Positions 16,043 through 23,751 of a stretch of DNA of 23,751 nucleotides are shown one piece after another (the first letter of the stretch is position 1; each line of letters starts with the position of its first letter). The notes under the pieces were generated by a model that did no database searches, was not told the DNA's origin, and worked only from the letters and a program-made list of their open reading frames with translations. The stretch is from Planctomycetota bacterium (GTDB taxonomy: Bacteria; Planctomycetota; Phycisphaerae; UBA1845; UTPLA1): positions 1 through 23,751 of the forward strand of contig JADJRI010000087.1 in the NCBI GenBank assembly GCA_016712275.1, read 5' to 3'. The translations under genes and the position numbers were made by a program.

Positions 16043-17580
16043 CTATAGCCCGTCGCTAACCTTAATCAGGTCAGCGCATTTCTCGGCGATCATCAAAATC
16101 CCCGCGTGGCAATTGCCGGACGGCACGACTGGCATCACGCTGGCATCGACTACCCGCAGCCGTTCCACGCCCCGCACTTGCAGGCTGGGGTCCACCACCG
16201 CCTGTTCGTCGGTGCCCATCTTGCAGGAGCCCACTTGGTGGTGATACGAATCCGCCCGTTGCCGCACGAACTCGCGCAGTTGCGCGTCGCTCGCCACCCC
16301 CGGTCCCGGCAGGACCTCGCCCGTCACCCATTCCGCGAAAGCGCGGGTGGCGAAGATCTCGCGCGACTGCTTCACCGCGTCCACCAACCGCCGGGTGTCG
16401 TCCTCGGTGCCCAGGTAATTCGGATTGACCAAGGGCTTATCCAAGGGATCGCCGCTGGCCAGCCGCACCCAGCCGCGCGACGTGGGCCGCACCACGCCCG
16501 GCAGGATGCTGACGGAGTTCGGGTTTTGTTGACCGACGATGATGTCGAACGGCACATGGACGAAGGCGATCTGGATATCCGGTCCGCTTTGCGCCGGGTC
16601 GGATTTGTAGAACAGCGCCGCTTCCGACAAATTCAGATTGCCCGGCGGTACGGGCCGCGCGGTGGTCTGGATCAGGCCGGTGAGGATGTGGTTGTGGAAG
16701 TTTTCGCCGACGCCGGGCAACGCCGCCACTACCGGAATATCGAATTCGCGCAGATGCGCCGGGTTACCGATGCCAGACAGCAGCAGCAGCTTGGGCGATT
16801 CCATCGCGCCGGCGCAGACCAGCACCTCACGATCCGCTCGCGCGGTCTGGAGGTTTCCAGTTTGGTTGTATTCAACGCCCACGCAACGGGAGCCTTCAAA
16901 CAGCAACCGGGTAGTTTGCGAACTGGAGCTCAACGTCACGTTGGGTCGCGTCAGGGCGGGCAACAGATAACCTTCCCGTGCGCTCCAGCGTTTACCGTCG
17001 CGGATGTTGACGTGATGCCAACCCGTACCTTCCATTTGCGGACCGTTGAAATCGTCCGTTTGGGGATAACCCAGTTCCCGGCAAGCAGCGATGAACGCCG
17101 CCGAAGTCGGATTCGGGTTATGCAACCCCGCGTTCAGCAAGGCGATGGGGCCGCCTTTTCCTATCCATGGCCCCGTCTCGTCTTCCTGATCTTCCAGTTT
17201 TTGAAAATAGGGCAGCACATTCGGGTAGTTCCAACCGGTACAACCCAAAGCTTCCCAACCATCGTAGTCGGATGCATGACCCCGGATGTGCATGAGCACA
17301 TACAGGTTGCTGGTTCCGCCCGGCAATTTGCCGCGCGGCTCGTGAGTTTCCGGCCGGCCAGTCCCGGTTGCGGCACGCTGCGGTAATCCCAATCCACTGC
17401 CGAGCCGAGTAGGGTCGGCCAGGCCGCCGGGGTTTCAATGCGGTTTTCGATGTCCGGTGAAGTGTCGGCGGGTCCTGCTTCCAGCACCAGCACCCGGACA
17501 TCCGGGTTCTCGCTGAGCCGGTTGGTCAACACCGAACCAGCCGACCCCGCGCCGACGATGACGAAATCGTAAGCGTTCAT
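16043..17580 (-). CDS. GMC-family FAD oxidoreductase (choline dehydrogenase-like), one frameshift
   Basis: Glucose-methanol-choline family flavoprotein of about 512 residues that oxidises an alcohol to a carbonyl. ATG 17580 comes 4 nt after GAGGAAA, which overlaps the TGA of the preceding NTF2-fold gene, so the two are coupled. MNAYDFVIVGAGSAGSVLTN has the FAD dinucleotide motif at residues 10-15, followed by VLVLEAGP. A slip near 17385 separates PQPGLAGRK from the family block RGKLPGGTSNLYVLMHIRGH. Other hallmarks are CAGAMESPKLLLLSGIGNPA, LPGVGENFHNHILTGLIQ, and the catalytic C-terminal regions YHHQVGSCKMGTDEQAVVDP and PVVPSGNCHAGILMIAEKCA. The second active-site His/Asn position is the His of GNCHA. 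No signal peptide, so cytoplasmic. Specific alcohol unknown. Confidence 0.92.
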
Positions 17581-17589
17581 CGGATTTCC

Positions 17590-18009
17590 TCAAGCGGGTG
17601 GCGCTTTGGGGTTGGTGGGATGGTTGAAAGGCGCGAAGGCCGTTTCGTCATGGATGGTGCGCATGTACTTGATCTTGCCGTTTTCCAGGCGGAAGTAATT
17701 GGCGCCCACCACCTCGCGATCCGGCAGATAGTTGTAAGCGATCGGCGTACCGGCGCGATTGGCCGCATCGCAGCGCCAGACCACGACCGCCTGTTCGCCC
17801 TCCACCACGATATGTTTGGGGATCATCTGAAACTTGCTGTAGCCGTAGCTGATCGCCCCAATCGCGCCTTGCAATACGCCGATGCCTTCGAAGTGTCCGG
17901 CCAACTGCTCATCGCCCACTACATCGTCGGTAAACAGGGTCAGCCACTCGTCCCAAGCGCCGCGTCCGGCGGTCTCATAGTATTTGTCGATCACATCTCT
18001 GGTGGTCAT
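17590..18009 (-). CDS. NTF2/SnoaL-fold protein
   Basis: Intact 139-residue alpha+beta barrel protein. ATG 18009 (MTTRDVIDKYYETAGRGAWD) follows GGAG by about 9 nt. Features are EWLTLFTDDVVGDEQLAGHF in the opening helices and first strand, then GAISYGYSKFQMIPKHIVVE, AVVVWRCDAANRAGTPIAYN and the strand pair ANYFRLENGKIKYMRTIHDE typical of the fold. Its stop overlaps the Shine-Dalgarno site of the GMC oxidoreductase. It differs from the 8-11 kb group (no terminal QLG block) and belongs to another subfamily. Enzymatic or binding role unresolved. Confidence 0.88.
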   Translation of the reverse strand: MTTRDVIDKYYETAGRGAWDEWLTLFTDDVVGDEQLAGHFEGIGVLQGAIGAISYGYSKFQMIPKHIVVEGEQAVVVWRCDAANRAGTPIAYNYLPDREVVGANYFRLENGKIKYMRTIHDETAFAPFNHPTNPKAPPA

Positions 18010-18050
18010 GGTTTTTGCTCCGGTAAGGGGTCAAAGTTCAGCGAGAGCAG

Positions 18051-18344
18051 TTACGCCGCGGGTCCCCGCGGTCGTCGTCGCTGGACGTTGTAGGCCTTGA
18101 CGAACTCATCGGCGGCATCCTCGACGATGGGCACGAAGTCGTTGATTAGAAAATCGGGGTCCGGTAGCGGATGACCGGCCAGCCCCCATTTCCCCTGCTT
18201 GACCTCCTCGACCGTCACGTAGATGTAGGGCCGGGCGGCTTCCATGGTGGCCTTGCAGAAAGCGTCAGTCAGTTCCTTGATCAATGCCGTTTTCTGCTCG
18301 TCGTTGAAGAAGCCTTCGATGACCTTGACGCTGACGATGGGCAT
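18051..18344 (-). CDS. 4-oxalocrotonate tautomerase family protein with C-terminal extension
   Basis: Intact 97-residue member of the tautomerase superfamily, which interconverts keto and enol forms of 2-oxo acids or related carbonyls using an N-terminal proline. MPIVSVKVIEGFFNDEQKTA provides the catalytic Pro2 (exposed after Met removal), followed by the helix LIKELTDAFCKATM and strand PYIYVTVEEVKQGKWGLAGH. Classical members have about 62 residues. This one adds about 35, DFLINDFVPIVEDAADEFVK and then a basic tail. ATG 18344 has only a weak AGGGA upstream, 19 bp after the preceding SnoaL stop. Neighbouring decarboxylase and oxidoreductase genes suit a 2-oxo-acid pathway, but this is inference. 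Confidence 0.88.
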   Translation of the reverse strand: MPIVSVKVIEGFFNDEQKTALIKELTDAFCKATMEAARPYIYVTVEEVKQGKWGLAGHPLPDPDFLINDFVPIVEDAADEFVKAYNVQRRRPRGPAA

Positions 18345-18363
18345 GGCGGTTTCCCTGGGCCGC

Positions 18364-18767
18364 TTAAGACCAGAACGCGTCGTATTGCGCCGTGCCGTCG
18401 CCGAAGATCGCGCCCCGGGCCTCGACGACCTTGCCGTCCCGCCAGGTCAGCCAATGAATCACGTCGATATCGAGCTGGCGATCCGATTGGCCGGCGCGAT
18501 GGCCGGTGTTGCGCGTCACGTCGGCCGAAAAATTGTCGGCGACCATCAGCGCCATCCGATCCATGCGGAAGCTGTTGTCCGACAATCGGCCGACCGTGGC
18601 CATGAACGCGATGAATTCGTCCAGGTTGTTCTTCCAACCCGAGAGCTGGTTTGGCCGGGAACCAGCCAGCGCAGATCCTCGGCCCAAATCTCGGCGATCC
18701 GGTCGCGCTGGCCGGTGGCGAGTGCCGCGTAGGCGGCGGTGACTTGTTCGTCGGTAATGATGGCCAT
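18364..18767 (-). CDS. NTF2/SnoaL-fold protein, one frameshift
   Basis: About 135 residues. ATG 18767 (MAIITDEQVTAAYAALATGQ) is 7 nt from GGAGGA, which overlaps the end of the previous gene. The opening continues RDRIAEIWAEDLRWLVPG. One missing base near 18655 shifts the frame, after which NQLSGWKNNLDEFIAFMATV, GRLSDNSFRMDRMALMVADN, DIDVIHWLTWRDGKVVEARG and AIFGDGTAQYDAFWS complete a typical SnoaL-like domain. Second of three adjacent NTF2-fold genes below the TPP enzyme. Function unknown. Confidence 0.82.
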
Positions 18768-18780
18768 GAAATCGTCCTCC

Positions 18781-19262
18781 CTAGTCCGCCAACCGGTCGG
18801 GAATCGGCTTGAGCTGGTAGACAGTGTTGAAGAAGTTATCCACCGCGTGCTGATCGCTGATGTACACCTGGACTTGGGCGATGCGTCCGTCCCGAATCCG
18901 GTAATGCGTGCAGTTGAGCGCGTTGAGGGTGACTGGTGACTCGTTGCCGGCGTCGTCACGCACCGTGGTCGTGCCTTGGCCGCGATGGACCTCCACCACC
19001 GTGTCGTCGCCGAAGGTGTCGACACCGGTGCTGGGATCGCGCGAGGGATCGAGCGTGACCTGGATGTTGGCCCGCACCAGTTGGGCGAAGAAGGCCAGGA
19101 CTTCCTCGGCGCCGTGCTTGACGCCCGACAGCGGGTGGCGGCCGGGCAGGCCCCAGATCAGATCCGGCGCGAAAATCTCGTTGCGGATGGTGTCCATGTC
19201 GTTGCGGTTGAAGCATCGTACATTCTCTGCACCAGCGCGATGTTGGGATGAGTGTCTGCCAT
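18781..19262 (-). CDS. NTF2/SnoaL-fold protein, one frameshift
   Basis: About 160 residues. ATG 19262 opens MADTHPNIALVQRMYD. One missing base near 19213 breaks the frame, and the next frame continues CFNRNDMDTIRNEIFAPDLI, then WGLPGRHPLSGVKHGAEEVL, AFFAQLVRANIQVTLD, TFGDDTVVEVHRGQ, LNALNCTHYRIRDGRIAQVQ and VYISDQHAVDNFFNTVYQLK. This is the typical SnoaL layout, with a GLPG/HPLSG loop and a closing strand followed by D-x-H. A longer in-frame extension to 19443 exists but lacks family sequence and overlaps the upstream gene, so I reject it. Role unknown. Confidence 0.85.
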
Positions 19263-19316
19263 GCTGCTGTCCTCTTAAGTGAATCCACGAATGGGTTGTC
19301 GGCGAAGGACGGTTCG

Positions 19317-19778
19317 TCACAACGGCTTCGAACCGGGCATGGGCCGCAGCTCGTCCACGATGTAGCGCGCAATCGCTAGCCGTCCGTCGTTGCCTGGCGC
19401 GCGAATCAGTTCCCAACGCTGGTAAGCGTCGAAACCGATCCATTCGCTGCGCGGCGCCGGCGGGTTCCAGCGGCGGGCCTGCCAGTTGACCACGACATCG
19501 AGCAGGTAGCGGTCGTCCCGCCAGGAGAAGCCGACATGGGTGACGATATGCAGTTCATCGAAAAAGATTCGGATCACCCCTTCGTACCAGGGCGCGGAAT
19601 GCCTCGATCCCACGCACCACCCCTCGGGAAATTGCATCTCGACCTGATCGGCTACCAGCGACGCAAGTTGCTCCGCAGGCGCGTGAACGTCGAGCTGGTG
19701 ATACCAATCGGCAACGAAAGCGTCGATATCCGCGCGGCTAAAGGAATCCGTGGCTATCGGGTTGTTGTGATCCGGCAT
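19317..19778 (-). CDS. NTF2/SnoaL-fold protein
   Basis: Intact 153-residue gene. ATG 19778 (MPDHNNPIATDSFSRADIDA) is 7 nt from GGAGG, placed immediately after the TAA of the TPP enzyme (17-bp gap), so the two genes are likely coupled. Core features are FVADWYHQLDVHAPAEQLAS, VEMQFPEGWCVGSRHSAPWY, DELHIVTHVGFSWRDDRYLL, VVVNWQARRWNPP and a final strand IARYIVDELRPMPGSKP. The fold assignment is based on these alternating strand and helix patterns and the opening helix; it is more divergent than the others. Being first after the decarboxylase, it is the best candidate partner for that enzyme. Confidence 0.8.
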   Translation of the reverse strand: MPDHNNPIATDSFSRADIDAFVADWYHQLDVHAPAEQLASLVADQVEMQFPEGWCVGSRHSAPWYEGVIRIFFDELHIVTHVGFSWRDDRYLLDVVVNWQARRWNPPAPRSEWIGFDAYQRWELIRAPGNDGRLAIARYIVDELRPMPGSKPL

Positions 19779-19795
19779 AACCTACCTCCCACCAT

Positions 19796-21493
19796 TTAAT
19801 TGGCTGGCCGCGGCACGCTGCCGTCCAGCACGAGATCGATCAGGAATGGCCCGTCGTGCCGCAACATCGCCTCAATCGCGGGTGCGATCTCAGTCGGTTG
19901 CGCGACGCGCCGGCCAGGTACGCCCAACGCTCCCGCCAGCGCGACAAAATCCAGAGTGGGATCACCGACAGTGAAGGCGGGCGGGAAATCGGACGGATAT
20001 TGGCTTGGCGACAGGCCCCGTTCATTCCAGTAATCGAGCAGGTTCTGCTTGAGCAGGCGGTAGCCGCCGTTGCTGCAAACCACGAATTTGGCCCCGATTC
20101 GATAGTGAGCCGCCGTCCACAGCGCCTGAAACGTGTACATCGCGCCACCGTCGCCGGTCAGCCTCAGCACCGTCCGTTCCGGGTGCGCCAGCTTGACGCC
20201 GATCGCGCCGGGCAGACCGACGCCGAGCGTGCCGCCAGGCGTCTGGAAAACGATCCACTTGCATGAGGGGGCAACCAGCGGGTCAGTTCCGGAAAATGGG
20301 TGAGCGATTCGTCGAAGAGAATGGCGTCCTGGGGCAAGTGCCGGGCGAGTTCCGCCGCGAAGGCGGCCACGCGCAGCGGCACTGCATTCATTTCGCCCTC
20401 GTCCCGCGCTCTGGCCTCGGCCAGTTCGCGCCGATTGGCCGCGCCGATCGCGTCGGCGCGCTGGGCCGCCGCTTCCCGTTGCGCTGGCGTCGCCAGATCG
20501 GTGACTGCGTCCGCCAGCGCCTTCAGCGTCAATTTCGGATCGCTGAGCAGCCCCAGCGTGACAGGATGACTCTTGGCAATCTCGTAGGGGTCGAGATCGA
20601 TGTGGATGATCTTGGCATCCGTGCGGAACGGGTTGGTGAGGAGCGAAACACCTCGGGGAAAACGTAAGTACCACACACGACGACGACATCGGCGTCGGCG
20701 ACGACCCGCTGGCTCGAACGACCGAACATGTGGCCGACCAAGCCGCAATAGAGCGGTGTCCACGGTATGTTCAGTTCAGACGCCATAACGCCGTAAACTC
20801 GCGCCCCAGCGTTTTCGGCCAATTGGGCGAGTTCCGCCTGCGCTTGCGATGCGAAACACCGTCGCCCATCAAAATCAATGGGTTTTGCGCGCCGCGCAGC
20901 ATGTCGCTGGCGGCGGCGATGGCCGCCGGTTCCGGGATGACGCGAGTAATCGGAACCACCGTCGGCATGACCGGTTCGTCGTTGGGCGCGTCGAGAATAT
21001 CCTGAGGAACCGAGAGGAAAATGGGACCAAAAGGCGGGGTGTCGCCGCCATCTTCAGGCAACGTCGCAGCAGACGGAGCAGACTGCGTGAATCGATGACC
21101 CGGGCCGCGTATTTAGTGACCGGGTGGGCCATGGCGACCAAATCCGCCGCCATGTGCGCGTCCATCGCGTCGTAGGCGACACCGGATTCGCCGGTGATCA
21201 CGACCAGAGGCGAGCGCCGGCGCTTGGCGTGATAGAGACTGCCGATGGCATTGCCGAGACCGACGCTGCAATGCAACTGGACGACGGCTGGTTGCTGGGT
21301 CGCCTGGGCGTAACCATCGGCAATGCCGACCACCGCGGCCTCCTGTAACCCCAGCATATAGTTAAGGCCCGGGAAACGGGTGATCTCGTCCAGCAGTCCT
21401 TCCCTCGCTGCTGCCTGGATTGCCGAACATATAGCGAATACCGTCGGCCTTGAGCTGTTCCAACAGTTTCCGATGCCCCGTTTTCTGAGTCAT
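19796..21493 (-). CDS. Thiamine-diphosphate enzyme (benzoylformate decarboxylase/acetolactate synthase type), frameshifted
   Basis: ThDP-dependent enzyme of about 566 residues. The family decarboxylates 2-oxo acids or condenses them. ATG 21493 (MTQKTGHRKLLEQLKADGIR) is just after GAGGTGAGG. The PYR domain has YMFGNPGSSEG, GLQEAAVVGIADGYAQATQQ with the glutamate that activates the cofactor, and VQLHCSVGLGNAIGSLYHAK. The middle domain has VYGVMASELNIPWTPLYCGL and KIIHIDLDPYEIAKSHPVTL. The PP domain has TPGGTLGVGLPGAIGVKLAH and the ThDP/Mg motif LTGDGGAMYTFQALWTAAHY, ending in VVCSNGGYRLLKQNL. Slips lie near 21425, 21050, 20860, 20645 and 20265. NPGSSE and the overall pattern favour a benzoylformate-decarboxylase-like enzyme over anabolic acetolactate synthase. 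No regulatory subunit gene is adjacent. Confidence 0.88.
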
Positions 21494-21541
21494 GACCTCA
21501 CCTCTAGTCGTCGGACTGAATACGCTCGACTACCCTCGCCA

Positions 21542-22387
21542 TCACCAGCCATACCGCTGTAACCCGCGTTCCAGCACTTCCACCACCATCTGGCCGGTAA
21601 GAGTGGAATCTGGGGTAGAGCGGCCAGTGATGAACGGAGCATCCACGATCACCGAAGTCTCTCGGCCGACATTGCCGATATAAGCGCCGTCGGTCCGGTG
21701 GCGTCGCGCAGGATGTATTCCAGCGGATATGGCGGCGGTCCCATGTTGAAGTCCAGGAACTGGTTGCAGGCCCGCATGAAACCAGTGCCGTCCAGATAGT
21801 CGTACTCCTTGCAGTGGCCGGTCACCCGCTTGCCCCAGATGATGCTCTTGCGATCGTTGAGATCGCGGGCAAAGGCCAGGCAGGTCACGGCGTAACACTC
21901 CGCCGCCACCGGCTTGCCGTAGCGCAGAAAGCCGAAGATCAAATCGTGTACCCGGTGATTGTTGGCCAAATCCACCAGCGGCCCGCTGCCGCCGACGATC
22001 AGCAGGGCGTCGTACTGCTGAATCTGCTCCTGGGCCGCGCCACGTCGCGGTAATGGGCCTCCCCATCGACGCAGCACTTCGGGCGCGCTCCAGTAGGGCT
22101 GCATGGGGAACCAGGTGGACAGGTTGATCGGATCGTTCAGGCGCGGGTTGGCCGGATCGTCGATCGCCTGCACCCTTGGCCGCCATCTCCGGCGTGGTCA
22201 CGGGCCGACCTAGCGGCGGATCGACGAAGCTGGCGTCCTTGCTGACGCCGATAGCGACCAGCCGCCGGCCGGTTGGGGTCGCGAACCTGGATTGGTAGCC
22301 GGCGGCGTCGAACACGTCCAGTGGACCGATCAGCTCTTCACCCCAATAACCCCATTCGGACAGGACAATCAAAATATTGCGACTCAT
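21542..22387 (-). CDS. DJ-1/PfpI family protein (second of a tandem pair), frameshifted
   Basis: Class I glutamine-amidotransferase-like protein of about 281 residues; relatives include Hsp31-type chaperone/glyoxalase-III and amidase-like proteins. ATG 22387 (MSRNILIVLSEWGYWGEELI) is 10 nt from GGAGG. It continues GPLDVFDAAGYQSRFATPTG, and after slips near 22175 and 22045 comes IQQYDALLIVGGSGPLVDLA. The nucleophile elbow is KPVAAECYAVTCLAFARDLN, with the reactive Cys of AECYA. Then come RVTGHCKEYDYLDGTGFMRA and, after a slip near 21695, VIVDAPFITGRSTPDSTLTG. An upstream in-frame extension to 22498 only reads through the end of the preceding PfpI gene. The 48-bp gap to the TPP gene suggests the same transcript. 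Confidence 0.82.
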   Translation of the reverse strand: MSRNILIVLSEWGYWGEELIGPLDVFDAAGYQSRFATPTGRRLVAIGVSKDASFVDPPLGRPVTTPEMAAKGAGDRRSGQPAPERSDQPVHLVPHAALLERARSAASMGRPITATWRGPGADSAVRRPADRRRQRAAGGFGQQSPGTRFDLRLSALRQAGGGGVLRRDLPGLCPRSQRSQEHHLGQAGDRPLQGVRLSGRHWFHAGLQPVPGLQHGTAAISAGIHPARRHRTDGAYIGNVGRETSVIVDAPFITGRSTPDSTLTGQMVVEVLERGLQRYGW

Positions 22388-22404
22388 GAGTTCAAACCTC
22401 CGCG

Positions 22405-23048
22405 TCATACCGCTAAAATCTGCTGGGCAATCGCCTGGATAAATGACTGTACATCGTGCCAGTCCTTGTCCGGTCACCAAGTCACCGTCTACCACCACAC
22501 CACCGTTTTGTGCGTCTTGCGCGACATATTCCGCCCCGCAGTTGAGGCACGTCCGCCAGCATCACTTCGTGGCAGATCACCCTGCGTCCGCTTCAGCAGT
22601 TCCGGAGTTGGGTCACTGGATCCACGGACCATGACACAACGCTGCCCCAGACGTTAGTATTAGGTTCTGCGCTTGGCGCGAGCAAAAAGCTGGACCGCTG
22701 GAGCTGAACGAACCATATCCCGGCGGGGACCCGGATGTCCCAGCAGGGGGATCGAAATAACCGCAACCGGACACTGGGGTAGTTGGCCACCATAATGACG
22801 GCGGCGTAGTCGTCCGAGGTTGACCTGCTCGAAATCGTTACTCACTTCCCGGGTCTGCGGGGTATTGCCGGATTGCTCCATCTCGCTTAGGCAAAGATGG
22901 GGCTCCTGTTACCCACACAGGCGGAGTAGCAAGGGGAGCTCCGCGCCCGGCGTCCCGAAGCCACTGGCGATGGGCTTCGATTTCCCAGGATGTACTGGCT
23001 TTCCATAATACCGCGATTTTTACCTGACGACAGCAGCCTGACGGTCAT
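22405..23048 (-). CDS. DJ-1/PfpI family protein (first of a tandem pair), heavily frameshifted
   Basis: Reconstructed from several frames, about 214 residues. Likely ATG 23048 (MTVRLLSSG) after AGAGGG; a start nearer KIAVLW (about 23020) is possible. Blocks are IEAHRQWLRDAGAELPLLLR, DYAAVIMVANYPSVRLR and PAVQLFARA. The nucleophile-elbow region resembles ALCHG but is split by an indel. The end shows the diagnostic PfpI sequence: CHEVMLADVLNCGAEYVAQD, VVVDGDLVTGQ, then WHDVQSFIQAIAQQILAV and TGA at 22405. The next gene starts 17 bp on. Two different PfpI genes in tandem suggest a shared role in carbonyl-stress or glycation defence, but that is inference. Confidence 0.65.
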
Positions 23049-23049
23049 C

Positions 23050-23751
23050 GTCGCCCTCTGTTTGGGTTGGATTTCCACCACCACCGGCGGAACAGGGTCC
23101 ATCCTTGTCCAGCTCTTAATCTAGGAAGTTGTCCGCGAGAAACTCGGTCGGGGATGCCGTTCACCGTGATGCCCGCGATCTCGATGGTATCGGGCGCATA
23201 GAAATCGAAGCTTGTTGACCGTAGTGCGTCCGGCCACCTCCGGTTCGAGCCAGAAGAACAAGCGAAATTGGCGCCGCCGCCGCTCTTGCCCCGCCACTGT
23301 ACACTGAACGAACGGGTGTAGACAGCGCCAGATAGTTCAGCTCGAAGGCACTGCGTAGCCCGCAACTGGCGTGCCCCCTTTCACGGCTGGAGGCACCTTC
23401 GATGATGGGTTTGCCGTCATCCGTTAGTCCGGAAGAGACGCCGCGGTTGTCATGTCCAGGAAGAAAGTGTACCAGGACGCCGCTATCTCCCGACGAGGGT
23501 CAGGAAATCGAGCCTCGCCGGAAGCTCGGCACAAGATCAGATGGGCGAGGATGCGCTCCTGTTGCCAGAAATCCTTGGTATTTGCCCCCGAAGTAAGATT
23601 CGGTGGGTAAGCCGGGAGGTTGCGGCTGACCGCTCGACCGCATCAAACAACCGCCCCCGGACCTCTAGTCGGGACTTCATGGATGGCCGCTAGCGTCGCG
23701 CCAGTTTTTAGCGAGGTTCAGAACTCGGTGGCCAGCATTTCGTGTTTCTGG
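23050..23751 (-). CDS. Unrecognised partial coding region at the right edge, heavily frameshifted
   Basis: Coding character continues to the edge, but no start is visible and frames change often. Readable pieces are YFGGKYQGFLATGAHPRPSD, VLVHFLPGHDNRGVSSGLTD, DGKPIIEGAS, ELNYLALST, RSFSVQWRGKSGGGANFA, FYAPDTIEIAGITVNGIP, EFLADNFLD and GPVPPVVVEIQPKQRATMTV. The last could be its C-terminal strand, running into the PfpI gene start. The pieces look like a beta-rich protein of at least 230 residues. I do not recognise the family and assign no function. Confidence 0.4.

Noticed and set aside
16106..17386. Long plus-strand open frame of 426 codons
   Set aside because: It is antisense to the GMC oxidoreductase and has no domain sequence. 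The same applies to the plus-strand frame at 13045-13968.
18781..19443. Longer 220-codon version of the NTF2-fold gene
   Set aside because: The extra N-terminal sequence lacks family character and overlaps the upstream SnoaL gene. The family N-terminus starts at 19262 in the adjacent frame, after a one-base slip.
8609..19796. Integron gene-cassette array (many small same-strand genes of mixed function)
   Set aside because: Gaps are only about 5-60 bp and stops overlap ribosome sites, leaving no room for attC sites. No integrase or repeated attC-like palindromes were seen.

Overview
The window is a bacterial segment of about 60% G+C, broken by an A+T-rich stretch at roughly 7.2-8.6 kb. Every gene I can support lies on the minus strand, so transcription runs from high to low coordinates. 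Intergenic gaps are short and most starts have a clear Shine-Dalgarno sequence, often overlapping the previous stop codon. The gene content suits a metabolically versatile proteobacterium, perhaps gammaproteobacterial. That assignment is a weak inference, because no rRNA or marker gene is present.

In transcription order: an unrecognised partial gene (right edge); two DJ-1/PfpI-family genes; a thiamine-diphosphate decarboxylase of the benzoylformate decarboxylase/acetolactate synthase type; three SnoaL/NTF2-fold genes; a tautomerase; another NTF2-fold gene; a GMC flavin oxidoreductase; a VOC-fold protein; a branching-enzyme-like GH13 protein; a cytoplasmic GH13 alpha-amylase; a double SnoaL fusion; another SnoaL gene; a membrane protein; an exported repeat protein; a further SnoaL gene; and an exported 88-aa protein. 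An A+T-rich patch of two or three small broken genes follows (one membrane-anchored, one charged helical). Then come a phospholipase C-type phosphoesterase, a 57-codon remnant of a berberine-bridge-type FAD oxidase, a membrane-anchored CHAP amidase related to glutathionylspermidine amidase, an NADPH:F420-reductase-like protein, an aldo/keto reductase, and a multidomain alpha-amylase (CBM26, two chitobiase C-terminal-like domains, GH13). The first codons of a signal-peptide gene sit at the left edge.

The main theme is redundancy: eight SnoaL/NTF2-fold domains in seven genes, three GH13 enzymes, and a set of small redox or carbonyl-handling enzymes, all co-oriented. A working idea is one accessory metabolic block in which alpha-glucan turnover is linked to oxidation, decarboxylation and isomerisation of a small carbonyl substrate. 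The substrate cannot be read from the sequence.

Many genes are split by single-base indels, densely in 1-7.2 kb and 22.1-23.7 kb, sparsely in 8.3-19.8 kb, and not at all in the 2.5-kb branching-enzyme-like gene. Conserved motifs survive on both sides of nearly every break, and some indels cancel within a few bases. I therefore read most of them as sequence errors, not gene decay, and give coordinates for the reconstructed genes.
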